Assembly (NCBI GenBank): GCA_012932295.1 | Contig: JAAONU010000001.1 | Location: 8,703,104 to 8,767,103 of the forward strand | Origin: Cyclina sinensis | Taxonomy: Eukaryota; Mollusca; Bivalvia; Venerida; Veneridae | Length of the DNA: 64,000 nucleotides | Direction: 5' to 3' | Shown: piece after piece, positions 10,801-23,177 of the stretch | Position numbering within the stretch: position 1 is the first letter of the stretch | Layout: each line of letters begins with the position of its first letter | The notes under the pieces: model-generated | Database searches by the model: none | Told to the model about the DNA's origin: nothing | What the model saw: the letters and a program-made list of their open reading frames with translations, nothing else | Program-made: the position numbers and the translations under genes

Positions 10801-13800
10801 AAGAATCTGTCTGTTGCATTTTAAACTTTTAAAACTGAAAGCAATTTATTTCCTATGGAAAGAATAGTTTATCACCTTTGGATGAAAGATTTTTTAAAAA
10901 CTAAATAGAAGGACCTAACATAATTATGAGGGTGGAAGACTGCTTCGGAATGTAGCACTGAAATACTGAAAGTAAGATGAACTAATTACGTCCCCTTAGT
11001 TTTGAAATGGATCTGATGACAAGGCTCAAAATATAAGCTGTTTAACCTGAAATTTTGTTTCTTTATGAAATTTAATTAATACAACTTTACTTGGAAGATG
11101 TTAAGAAGTGCAGCCATTTAGTTCAATGACATTTATAAGCTTTTTGGTAGGTATTTATACACTTTATTTAAAAGCCGCTATTAAATTTTGTTGTCCAACT
11201 CGTCATTCTATTTGTTTAGAATGATACTGTGACAGCACATTAGAAACAAAAATTTTGCAACATATGATAATATAAGTGTTTTCTAGGTGCAATCTTTCAA
11301 TTTATGCTTTAATATGTCAATTGTATATTTACGTGTCTCGAACCAAACTGACGATTATTACGCTGCTGCATTACGATGAAGACAATACCTTGACATTAAT
11401 AACACATTTTGGATAGAAAAACTTCTATCCAAATTTTCATATGACATTGACATTTTAAGTTCATGCACATGCAAAGCTTCTGTTAAAGGTTTTCTAAAAA
11501 TAGCATATGCATTCTAAAAACAACGCCCGCAATGAACTGCTGACAAATCCTGAAACCCCTTTGATCATTTTTATGCTTGCTACATTTGCTTTTTTATTAT
11601 TCGAGAAAAAAGTTGTAATTTTCTGTGTAATGTTAACACGCAGAAAAATGACCTAAAGATTTAGTGTCACTATATTATATAAGAATTGACAACTACACTG
11701 AAAATTCATAGAAATTAATATATACTGACTGTCAACTATTCTGTATGTATGGTAAACTCTCCTGAAGTCAAACCCAGTACTGTCAATGACACATTTTATT
11801 TGAATTAGTAAGACACTTAATGTCTGCGGCATACTTGACTAAAATGTTGAAGAGTATCAAAACTTGCCCCGAATTTGACAAGCTGTTCAAATTCTTCTTC
11901 GTATTTTCTTGAAAGCAAGTATCATTCTCTTCCAAGATCTCATGACATTCTATCATGTTTTCGGCAGAAAATGTAAGAAATGACACTGTTCTTTATGTCT
12001 GTTTTTAGACTTTACGACATTTCACTGTGTTTCTGACACGGTCTCAAGTAGATTCATAGAAGTGAAGCTTGTCGGAAAAAGCGGTAACAACTTAAAGCTG
12101 TAAGCTGATGTTTTTGCTGCGGTGGACTTCATGATTTATACCAGTTTGGTGTCACAGAAATGGATTGTAACAACCGAACATGTTCAAAATAATGTCAGTT
12201 AGTACGATAAGATTGATTTGTATCAGAAAATAAAACCTACTGTAGTCCTGTTCAAAATGTATTTGAATAAAAAATAAGTATACATTTTACTTTTGGTTTC
12301 TATCAAAACAATTTCCATGTCATAATTAACTGCCTTTAACAAAACCGTTCTATCTACACAAATGCATGTATTGCAGATGGTACCCTTTTGCAATAAGACT
12401 TAAATTATGATCTGGAAGCCATCAAATGATTAAAGCCCAAATTATGCAAATTTATTATGTACTTATCATTGCAATAATTTCACGGCAGAAGATGCATCAC
12501 AGTGTCAAGTTTCCTACATAAGGTGGTTTTGATAACATTAACTGACTGGTATAGCTGGGACATGACCATAAAATGTGCCACTAATAATTATTCAAATTAT
12601 ACAGATTAATGATTCCATTAATTTTAAAAAGTGAAAGAATATGAAGTTTAAAATTAAACTTGCTTTTCAAAGAGGAGAAATAAAAAACGCACTGATATAC
12701 AGTTTTATAATGTGAACCTCAATGCCCCGATTCCCTACTGAAATTTACAAAACTGTATGGTGACTTGTTTCCCAATATAAACAGGAAATGACATTTCTAA
12801 CATTATACATGTACATGACTTTATATGAAATAAATGCAAAACCTGTGAAAAAACATGGAGAATGCACAGCAAATCTCTACAGACTTTGATGCATGAAGCT
12901 CCGAATTACAAACGCAAGATATATCTTTATTTATGTAATCAACACACAAGATAAAAATATTTCCAAACCGTGACTATAATGTTTTTCATTGCTTATTCAT
13001 TTCTAATGATACTGTTTTTGAGTAAAATATTTTCCACTTATTACCTCATCAGTGCATGGATGTTTTATTACTTAAGTGAATTTTGCAAAATGATACCGAA
13101 TATTCATTTTTTCTTGAAGATTAAAACCCGAGTTTTCTGATACTTAACTAATGTGACCACCCATTACGCTGTATGTTTTCCAAATAAATATATCAAAATA
13201 TTTTAGGGGCCATATTTTTTACTCCCAGATGACAGGTAAACAAATACCTATTTTGATAACAATCAGAAACTTCTTAAGTGCCATCAAAACTGAAACCACT
13301 CTATAATTCCCCGTGACAAGACTTTTAATACCCTTTAATATCATATCTTAATATTAACATAATGCTATCTAAAATCATTTAAATATTATCCTTTATTAAG
13401 TGGTGCAGAACTGTCAAAAATATATTTTATCGTGTTGATAATCTCTGATTACATTTTGAGACACGCTTGTCGAAACTGTGGTCAACTTTAATCAGCGAGC
13501 GTCCTCCACTTTGTACCAGCTTAAGGTAGACAAAAGAACATCTTTGATATCAAAGATTACTAACTATTGATCAAAATCTTGAAAAAGATAAACTATTCGA
13601 AGACAATCCATGTATATACTCTATCTTTTTATCTTGTATACGTTTTACCGACTTTATGTTGTAGCATACCAAAAGACACACACACTGTTGTAAAACTGTA
13701 TATTTCTACCAGGTAATTAATCAAAAAGCAGGTAGCATAAAAATTAAAAGCCTTTTTTTACAATTTTTGTGAATAAAAAAAAAAAGATGTCATTAAAATA

Positions 13801-14200
13801 ACTTGTGTGTGAGTCATATTCTGCATTCTCGGCTAGGAAGTAGCACTTAGATTTCAAAAGAGATAAAAAGGATATCAGTTTTGACATAAAAATAAAATGA
13901 ATGCCCCTATCATAAAGGGTCAAGAAGGAAAAAAGTTTCATATGAATGATTTATGATGTAATAAAACTATTATCATCAGAAAGTCCTGTTTTGTTCAACT
14001 TGCTTTACTTTCATTAGATACATTAATTAACTAAGACCTAGCCATAGTCAAAGGGCAGAAAAAAAAAATGTTTTGGTCATTTGCAAAACTGATACACCAA
14101 AATGTATGCACATAAAGTATAAGTATATGGTACAACAAGAACTTTTTCTTTCCTCAAGAAGCATCTGAGTCCAAAATTCATCTTTTTTTTTCACACTGAA
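10801..14200. other. AT-rich stretch, nothing recognised
   Basis: About 3.4 kb with no supported gene. A somewhat less AT-rich patch at 12000-12200 and another at 13440-13530 (CGCTTGTCGAAACTGTGG...CTTAAG|GTAGAC) have no sustained frame. Short frames near 11783 and 13744 look random. Confidence 0.45.
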
Positions 14201-14751
14201 CTATACAGGGCTCAACAAATGTTTTGGAAGCAACTCGTCCTACAGGACAAGCAGCTCAGAATTTTCACTCGTCCTGCTGCAATTAGTACTCATCCTGTAG
14301 TTCACTTAGCAAAAAGCAATAAACTTATAACTTTGTATAAATCAACTCCTCCTTGCTGAACATGCGCCGATTTTTGCATTGTGACATTAAAAAAAGAGAT
14401 TCTGAGATTTTCACTTTAACATCCATCTTTTTTAAAGCAATAGAATTCGGTGTGTGCAGTACATACCGGATTCTCTGCAGGGAGTTTTTAGCTACCTATG
14501 TGATCATAATGGAACTGGACAGATTTTAGCACTGCATGCAATAAATCAACATCCGGTTTGCGCATCGGATGCAGGAATTATTTTATGAATTATGTTCCAT
14601 TTCATGTTTGTTTGAAACTTGAATTTTATCATTTTTGGCCAGAAATTCCACTCGTCCTGCAGGAAGAGCACTGCCGGAAGATCCACTCGCCCTTAGTCAA
14701 TTTTTACTCGTAAATATGAGCGGACGAGTGGATTTGTCGAGCTCTGCTATA
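14201..14751. mobile_element. 541-bp MITE with TIRs and CTATA target duplication
   Basis: The left end is CAGGGCTCAACAAAT (14206-14220). The right end, reverse-complemented, is CAGAGCTCGACAAAT (14732-14746), 13 of 15 identical. CTATA directly flanks both ends (14201-14205 and 14747-14751). The interior has recurring subterminal ACTCGTCC-type motifs (near 14236, 14268, 14651, 14684, and GGACGAGTGG at 14722). There is no transposase frame; a 125-codon frame starting at 14635 runs through the right end into unique DNA and is not credible. This is a non-autonomous DNA transposon. The superfamily is not assignable from these ends alone. Confidence 0.75.
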
Positions 14752-16138
14752 GCTGATATTGTCAAAGTTACAGCAAAAGATGGGGACAAGTTGTTATTAA
14801 TAACTGCTTTATCATTATTATTATCATGTTGTTTTAATGAACAAAAATTACCAAAGTTTAATCAAGGTATTGACCTGAAAAAAATGATGAAATATTTCAT
14901 TGGTATGAAAGTGAAAATATCATGTTTGATAATGATCAACATTTTCTTAACATTTGATCCCTTAATATCAACTTTGCCATTTGCAGTATCTCCCCTTCAT
15001 TCAGGAAAGTAAATGCTGCATGGTGTGGCACTACATATGACGAAATTAGGGCTAAGTAAATATCGGCTAATATGATTCTGGTCCATATGATTCTGCCTTT
15101 TTCTAGTTTCTTCTGAAGTTACTTATTGACTATTAATCACCTGAAGAGCAAATTAGTGTATTACTATTTTGTTCACACCCGTTTTATATAGATGCAACCT
15201 CTGACAAACACATCTGGGAATGGATTCTTTAACTCAGTGGTAAGAGTGTTGGTTTAGCAAACTACATATGATTCAGACAGCATAAGTACAAATTGTATTC
15301 ATAGAGTGTCTTTAAAATACAATAATATTTATACAATTATCTAAATATTCTGTATGTGTATTGTTATGTGATAAGAATCTGACCAGGTGTTTGAAGGTCT
15401 AAAGTAAATGTGCAGAAGGTCATAAGAACCAGATCTGGCATGTAGGTATGAACTACAAGTAATGCTTTATAATTCTGGTTCTGTAGGCTGCATTCATTGT
15501 CAATATTTGCTCATAAAATTCTGCAGCACAAAACAAAGTGATGATCATGAATTTAAAATTTCTTTCTGAACTTTAAAGTCTTCTTTTTTTTTACTTAAAA
15601 TATTTCCTTACCCTGGTATTTATAAACCAGTAAATGTTTTCACTGCAATAAAAGCCCAAAATGTGATAAAAAGTTAAATATCTTCACACTTCCCTTGCAA
15701 GCCATTATAGGCTTATCAGTATTAGATGCATGGGCACTTGACACCAATATGATAATGAATTCAAACATAATTTACTTGAGGGCAGACATATTGCTTATAC
15801 AGCTGACTGTCACAGAGATTTTGGCATATTACAAACTGACATTTATAGAGCAAGAAATTGTTAAATGAGGGACAGTTTTACTGCACAAGGATCTAGACAT
15901 ACAACTTGCAGCAAAATTTCTCTTTGAAAGCTTTCAACTGATTAACAAATTTTATAATAAACTGCTTCAATCTGACACATTGAGTAGCAGAAAATTGTAA
16001 AAATCAAAGAATGAAAAGGGAATAATGTAAATCAGGGAGTGTTAATTATACAAGACTTAAGATTAATGTTCGGACTACAAAAATACAGCATTACCTAATA
16101 TCATATGTATTATTTCACATAAATTTGGACAGATGTAA
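14752..16138. other. AT-rich stretch, nothing recognised
   Basis: No exon-like patch, tandem repeat or TIR was seen. The sequence is AT-rich up to the poly(A) tract at about 16.14 kb. Confidence 0.5.
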
Positions 16139-16160
16139 AAAAAAAAAAAAAAAAAAAAAA
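16138..16160 (+). repeat. Poly(A) tract
   Basis: An uninterrupted A-run of more than 20 bases immediately precedes TATTGCATACATT. It lies about 35 bases before the CAAGAGG element. It may be a microsatellite or the tail of an old retroposon; no duplication was found to support the latter. Confidence 0.8.
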
Positions 16161-16193
16161 TATTGCATACATTTATAACTATGATAATTTAAA

Positions 16194-16736
16194 AACAAGA
16201 GGACCAAGATGGCACAATATGGCTTACCTGAGTACCAGTGTACATATGGTTCAAATGCCCCCTGTCAGCCAAGTTTTTTATTTGAACCAAAATAGCTTGA
16301 AGGAATTCTATAAAGGGCCACCTAAAGAACATTTTCATGAAATAATTTTGAAATTCAGCAACACTCATTTCTGAGGAAAAGATTTTCAAAATTTTCTATA
16401 CAGTTATTTAGTGAAACATGCCTCACCCCCAGTTTGGCATTTTTTTCCCTTACAAAACAGCATAGTTTGTAGGATACTGATACAGGGCCACATAAGGAAA
16501 ATTTCTGTGAAATTATTTGAATTTAAGCAAGTGGCTTCTGAGGATGAGATTTTAAGATTTTTCCCCATCTGGTTGTCATGGCAACCAGAGTTCTGTAAGA
16601 AGGAATTTGAAAAAGGACCAATAGAGGAACATTCCTGTGGAGTTTTGTTAAAACTGGCACTCTGGTGTAAGAGTAGACATTGTTTGCAGGGAGTCACTAA
16701 TTCTAACAGCTCACCTTTGAACAGGTGAGCTAAAAA
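16194..16736 (+). mobile_element. CAAGAGG...GGTGAGCT dispersed element, copy 1
   Basis: It opens AAACAAGAGGACCAAGATGG and GCTTACCTGAG, and closes AGCTCACCTTTGAACAGGTGAGCTAAAAA. The 5' CTTACCTGAG and 3' AGGTGAGC form a subterminal inverted repeat. Copies at 51.2, 56.0 and 62.1 kb share the opening and two of them share the closing. The interior contains GTTGTCATGGCAACCAGAG (16572-16590), also present in copy 3 as GTTGCCATAGCAACCAGAG. Frames on both strands (about 100 codons at 16404-16728) arise from the repeat and encode nothing recognisable. It is non-autonomous with no transposase. Confidence 0.75.
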
Positions 16737-18180
16737 CTGTTTTATGTATTAATTATTTTTCATTCCTCTTTCTATCTAAAGAATTGTTTAGAATTTCTCT
16801 AAAAGGAACTGAACTGATGTATATTCTCACCTTACCTTTTTTGTTACAGTGTAACAAAATCTAAAACAGATGGCCTTGACTTGCAAAGGTAACATATTAA
16901 ATTCTCCTCAGGAAAAGATCTTTTAATAAGTAGGAAAGAAAGACAGATTAACAAACACAAAAGATATTCATAAAAATAAAACTTCATTGGTGTTCAATGT
17001 AGAAGTTTAAAGTATTTGCCTTTCCTTTTATCAATTTTCAAAAAAAAAAAAAAAATGTACGGCCACAGGTACACAATCTGCCCCTACCTAAATCAGACAT
17101 TTCCCACTTATACATTTTAAAGTCCTTGTTCTTTTTCCATTTTTATACTCTTTAATCACTTCTTCAAATAATCGATTGAGTGGAAATTTAGTAACCTTAA
17201 TTTACCAGTTTAGATAATACAGAGACACACCCTGTAAACGGTACATCTTATTTATATACAAATAGTCTATTTATTTATCATAAAATCACTTGAAATGATC
17301 AGAACAAGATTTTTTCTTTCCCGAAGAAGTGGCATCAGCAAACTATCAAGTCACAAAAATATTATTTATCTTCATTTTCACGGACGCACTTCTCCACTAT
17401 ATGAAAATATTTGTACACTTTATAAATCTTTTTGAAAGCAGAAATGTTTCAGACGGATTAATTCGTAAAAACAAATACGACATAAGTGCTTGTTTAAGAA
17501 AAGGTAAACTTTTTTGAACGTCTGTCTGTAATATTTAAAGAAGATCAAGTTCTCGATTGCCCGCCATATTTGTCAATCAAATTTGATCATACAGATATAT
17601 TTTTTGAAATACCTTCATTGCCAGGTTATTAACCGAGGAAAGACTATTTGCAACCTGCCTCTAAAACGTGCCATAATGAAATACTGTGTTTCAACTCAAT
17701 AAAATGAGCTGTTAAGGTCCTCTTTCCCTCTATAAAGCACAAGTTTACTTTATTTGCTTAGTCTGAAACATGAACTGCAAAACACATCCAGAAAAGCCTT
17801 GTTACTACTCATTTTTAATGCAGCTGCGCTTTGGTTAGAGTACCTGATTCAAATCTCCAACATATGAAAGTTACTCACAGTATATGCTTATACACAGAGC
17901 AGACCAAGGTTAGAAAACTAGAGCTGTCACTGAATGTGATTAATACCCCCACAATACTGCCAAAAGCAGAAAATATAAAGTTAGAACTAAATGATGGATC
18001 ACAAAAATGTCTATAAGATTTTCCACCCAGTTAAATCTCTCCTTTATACTGCTGCTGAGAAAAATTAATGCTGCTGTAACTGTAAATCCACAAGTTATTG
18101 TTTGTTGGGATTTTGGTAATAAAAGACTAAATAATGAATTGTAAAATTTTATATAACATTGTATGACTTATTGCTGTGAC
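16737..18180. other. AT-rich stretch, nothing recognised
   Basis: This contains a 14-15-base A-run at about 17040 and random short frames (17329, 17831). No gene or repeat family was recognised. Confidence 0.5.
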
Positions 18181-18184
18181 GTGA

Positions 18185-18690
18185 TGAACTTAACATTTTT
18201 GGCCAACTTATTTCAAAATCTCTTCAAGCATGACAAACCTGTAGCCCAGACAGGAACATGAACATGACCTTTAAGTGTGACCCTGTCCTTATAGATTGGT
18301 AGTTGTACATAGCACATTGTCTGTGTTTGATTGACATGTGGTTATTAAGGTATTCTGCGATCCATGGTGAAGTCTCAGCCTAACAAAAGCAAAACAGCAA
18401 TCAATTTTTACATATGACATTTAAGTATGACCTTGACCTTCTTCAGGAACAATCTGCTTCTTGCTTAACACTGCCTCATCAAGGCGAATAATTGTGTCTA
18501 GTTGTCTAAAAATCCTGCAACCCATAGTGAAGTGAAAGCCTGGACAAGTTTCGGGACAGACATATCAAACAATTGCCCAACCAACACGACAGACTGGTCT
18601 GGTGAACTGAAAGATTTTGGTATAAGCCCTCCCTGCCTTCTACCAATAGGTAGTGGGGGGGGGGGGTATAATAACCCTCATAAGAGACAC
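18185..18690 (+). repeat. GACCTTGACC modular repeat, diverged copy
   Basis: GCCAACTTATTTCAAAATCT (18203 on), CCTTTAAGTGTGACCCTGTC (18270 on) and CATTTAAGTATGACCTTGAC (18418 on) are related to the monomers at 10.1-10.5 kb and 57.5 kb, here as two to three partial units. The two later units also share GATCCATGGTGAAGTCTCAGCC and CAACCCATAGTGAAGTGAAAGCC. A run of 12 G (18655-18666) sits near the 3' end, before TATAATAACCC. It is non-coding. Confidence 0.55.
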
Positions 18691-20004
18691 AAATAAAACT
18701 TCATATTAAAGTAAGAAAAAAATTACCATTTAACTTGAACAAGTGTGGTACTCTCAGAATATTCTGTTGCTCTAACTTGTTGCAACCTTTTTTGGAACTT
18801 TCCAAACTTTCAGCCTACAAATGAAAAAAGAAATTTTGATTAGAAATTTAAACAAAAATTCTATTACATAAATCATTATATATCCATGATATATATTTTT
18901 GATAATATAGTTCTCTTTCATTATCCCATTGTTCACATCATTTCAGCATTTAGCAAAAACAAATTGTTTTACAACTGCATGATCCAATTAAAATGTCACC
19001 TAAAACTGTCTATATTCAATTACAAACATCAGGATTATTTTTATACATATTTCTTAGAATACTATTATAAAATACAATCATCATAACATAAGATATTTCC
19101 AGGAAAACAATTCAGTGATTTAATTGTAACAATACTCATATGTTATATACTACGTTTCAATGAGTTATATAATAGTATATGGTGAAAACGGAAGTTGTAA
19201 AAATAACTTTAGCGAAATTATTCATAACAGCACAGAAAAGAAATTTAGGTGTAATTATTCATTTTTGAGTATCAAGTCACAGTCTAAGAGATGTATTAGT
19301 AATAATATTCACAGACACGACTAACATCCTATTTAAATGTTTGACTCATATACTGAAATCATTTGAAACTCTTTATAGCAACAACATGAAAAATTTATCA
19401 CAAGGACGAAAAGTGATACTGTCCCCGCTAGTACTTTTTTACCTTTCTATAAATAAGTACTAGATCTTTTTTTTAATTTTCTGTCGATTACAGAAAAGAT
19501 GTTAAACCATAACATTATCGTTAAAAAGACATTCAATATGGGAAAATGGGAGACATAAAATGTGTATTATTATAAGTAAATATAAATATATGCAGTTTTA
19601 TAACATTGTGGATGGTGACTTTTATGAAAGGAAAGGTAACTTCTATTTCCAGGCCTTCAGAATGAAATTATCCATGTAGTTTTTTTTCGTATTGCATTTT
19701 CACACATAATGTTCTGTGGTAGCTATTATGAATAATATTCTCTTATAGAGGTTTTACATCATAAAATTTGCTAAAAAATAATAATTTCCAAAATAGATTC
19801 CCACATTTTTGTGGTATGACTTAACAAAATCTAACAAAACAATTATAGAGTTACATCACTTTTAACTTCAAAGACTTTTGTGACTATTGTAAACCTATTT
19901 ATCTAACTCACTTTCTGAACTAATTAAAAACTGGAAAACAACATTATCTTAACTTATCAAATATTTTCATCTAAACAATCTTTCAAACTAAGTTCATACT
20001 GTAC
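18691..20004. other. AT-rich stretch, nothing recognised
   Basis: Very AT-rich with random short frames such as 18886-19086. No gene or repeat structure was identified. Confidence 0.5.
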
Positions 20005-20285
20005 TAGTGGGCGGGGCAACAAACAACCACCCATCATGTCAGGTAACCCAACCCTCTCATTAGTGGACCCATTCTGATGGAATACACCCTGAAGGCCTTT
20101 CCAGACCCTTAACCCTGAAAAGGACCAAGGGACTGCTTCAGTACTCTCAGGTGTCCAATTAGGGCCAATTAAGGGTCAAAGGAGGGGAGAAAACCAACTT
20201 GAAAATCAATTTTGCTGAACACCTTGTTGGTTTAATTGAAGTGTTGCCCTCTTGAAATCAGAGTTAGAAGAAAACTCTAGACAAA
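20005..20285. repeat. Probable old dispersed repeat fragment
   Basis: This less AT-rich block contains GTGGGCGGGGCAACAAACAA, AATTAGGGCCAATTAAGGGT, GGAGGGGAGAAAACCAAC and AACACCTTGTTGGTTTAATT. I associate phrases such as these with interspersed bivalve repeats, but no second copy is visible in the window and I found no ends. It shows no splice-bounded frame. It could alternatively be non-coding conserved sequence. Confidence 0.35.
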
Positions 20286-23060
20286 AGCAATAATCATTAT
20301 TTTGATATTTTCCGAATCAGCAAATTTACAAATTCATTGACTGGACAATAAGCCACAGCCATAATTACAGCCTATAGGTTTGCAGGAGTTGCACAGGTGA
20401 GCAAAATACTTGAAACCAAATACACAGTAAAAATACACTTATTACACACTGATGTTATCCTTTTTTTGCCTAATTTCTTTGAATTAGCAAGGTTTTGAAA
20501 TGACACTTTCATATATTTAAGACTTTCATCAAGATCAATTTCATTTTTGTTCCCTATATGGTGACTGAAAATGCTTGGTACTTATATACATGACTCATTT
20601 CAATCCAAGATCTAAAGCCAGATCTACAGACAGAAGAGACAATAGTTCAATTCTTTCTCACACCTTCACAAGTGAACATCCACTTTCACAATCAAACACC
20701 AAAATTTAAGAAACAAAAACACAGCATATTTTGCCTAATCAAGCAAAAATGGTGCTCACATAAAATGCCTGCTAGAAAACAAAGACGAAAACCCTAACCA
20801 TTAATTATTTCATTACCAATTGAGCTAATTGATTCATTAGCTAACTAATTGAAACCATTTAGTAATAGGATAGCAGTGAAGTTTTGGAAAACACTTTTTT
20901 TGTGTATATCTTAAATGAGTAACTCTTTAGAATGGCTTAAAAGACTTGCTAAACATAATATATATCAGAATCTATTAGTCTCCCCTGATTTGCTGTTGAT
21001 AAAGGCAACAATAACTAAATGGCTTTAATAGTTACTTTCCAAGTTCATTAAAATTCTTACTTTTGTTTCGCCAACAAAACCCTTATAGCAACAAAAACAT
21101 TTTACAACTTTCAACAACAAAAAGAACGTTTCTTTAAATTTTCGATTAAAATCTTAAGTGATTTTTTGATTTCCATCTAAGTGATTTGGGAAAGATTGAA
21201 TTTTTATTGCATTTAGTGTAAACATGCACAATTAGCATCATATAATTATTTCCCATTAAAAATCACTGGATGTAACATAGTTTGTCCATGCTCAGTGACT
21301 TCGGTCCCGAGGAAATGAAATTATCAATGCGATCATGCAACTAAGATCAAAAGTAGCTGTTAATAAGAAAAAGACCTGTTATTAACTTTACAATATTTTA
21401 AACGTTTCTTATCTCCCAGAAGTATGAGTAAATTTGTCCTCAAAGATTAAAGAATCTGGCAAAAGAGTTAAATTAGTTCTGAAGAACTTGATGAAAATGT
21501 ATCTCAGCAGTCATGAAAACCTGAAAGTTCAAATCACAGAAAACATATTGGCTATATCCTAAATATTATATTTTTAGTATCGCTTGGACATCACATTCCC
21601 TACAACCTTGACATTTGTGACATTTTCAATCTTACAAAGTATCAAATCTGATCTTGCCACTTTTTTAAAATATCTCTGCCAAGCCACTGACTCGGAAATA
21701 TAAATCTTCACTGTAATGTTTTTAAAATTTCACATTCATGCAAAACAGCAATTGATGGCGAATTAAATTTGTATTATTTCTGAGTCTAATCAAGATGATC
21801 GTATCATTATGGCATTTAAGATTGGCTGATGGAGATTGATACAAAAATAATATCAGTTTCATTTTCAACAAAACTGTATACTGAATCACCAAATAAATGT
21901 ACCGTTACTTTCGGGTAGTGTTTCAGTGCACTAAACTGACAGCGGGTTTCGGCTTTTAATTTGCATGTTTTTATGAACCCATAAACGGCCACCCGTAAAA
22001 GGGTTACAAGTAGTTTGTGGTCATTTTGTGGCAACTTTTACTGCCGCACTTTGCTCACCTGGATACAACAGAAGAAAGAAATTAACGAGGCCTGAAATGA
22101 CTGGTCAAAATTTGTCACCCAAAAATATATCGAATGACATATTCTTCAGTAACATCATCATTTTGCATTATAAGAAATAATTTTTCAAGTTTAAAACTAT
22201 TATGAGTAATAGAAAATACCTTAAAAGTTTTGAAGAAAAGTAAAGAATATCTTTAGTTTCTATGAAGATGAGACAATCATGACTGACAGGCAGAATTCAT
22301 GAAAAACAGCTCTGTCGAAAAAGGTCTCTGACAGAATGCACTAAAGTATAGCAAGATATTTAGTGAACTGAATAAAGATGAAGGTACCAAAAGAGAGACC
22401 CAGAAGATGCAATTATGAAACAGCACTTATTATCACAAGAGTAGTTCTATATTTATCTTCTGATAAAGGAAAATACCCAACTTTCAACCTAAGAAATCGG
22501 GTCTAAACAGCACCGTTACTAAATTAAGAAATAAAAAAAAAACATATGTTTCATTATGAACTATTTTGTAATTATGTAATTACTTCTGGACAACAAGAAG
22601 GACAAAATAAAGTAGTGAGAATTTTTGATGAATATTCTTTGAATTCTAATTATCAGTAAGTCTGTAAAATAAAAAAGATAAAAAGACTTATCCCAATGAA
22701 ACAGGTTATACCATTACAACTTTTCAAGAAATATAACAGACCTAAGTATTATGGTAATATTTTCTGTTAAACAATCTTAACTAAGTGTAAAGCTATTCAT
22801 CACTATACCCCTACGATAAAAACAAACTGCTGAGCCAAACAGCGTTGCGTGACAGAAAGTCATTATTATGAAATCGTGAAAAAATTACCCAGTAATATCA
22901 GATTTTATATTAGATTGATCTTGTATTGAAATATAATGAGTGCAAATACCTTCAAACTGTTGGTGAGACTTGACTTTCAAGATTTTAACAAATGATTAGA
23001 TGCTTTGTATTGTTTGACGAGTCGGTATGTTGATACAGGTCACATGTTCTACGAGATCGA
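20286..23060. other. AT-rich stretch, nothing firmly recognised
   Basis: A minus frame of 72 codons (21816-22034) sits in a slightly more balanced patch and includes the string FSALKHYPKVTVHLFGDS. It lacks clear splice ends and resembles no family I know, so I do not call it. The rest is AT-rich. Confidence 0.4.
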
Positions 23061-23177
23061 ATGAAAAGGAAAGGGCCTGTCAGAACTAAATACGATCAAA
23101 GTTTGTTGGTACTAATGTTCCAGTTCGGTGGAGAACAGAATGCGGACACACTCTCGGGGAAAGAATTCGCACAAAAG
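23061..23177 (+). CDS. Weak candidate first exon (low confidence)
   Basis: An ATG at 23061 opens a frame of exactly 39 codons that ends at a good donor (CAAAAG|GTGAGG). The stretch is richer in GC and CpG (ACGAG, TCGGTGG, GCGGACAC, CTCGGGG) than the surrounding DNA. The residues include FGGEQNADTLSGKEFAQK. The ATG context is poor (C at -3), there is no visible core promoter, and no downstream exon is identified. It could equally be a non-coding first exon or chance. Confidence 0.18.

Noticed and set aside
14635..15012. 125-codon plus frame starting in the MITE
   Set aside because: It starts inside the MITE's right arm and runs into AT-rich DNA, with no plausible promoter or domain.
16404..16728. 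Overlapping frames of about 100 codons on both strands
   Set aside because: Both are inside the CAAGAGG...GGTGAGCT repeat element and neither has a recognisable domain.
21816..22034. 72-codon minus frame in slightly balanced sequence
   Set aside because: No convincing acceptor or donor and no family resemblance; kept only as a note.
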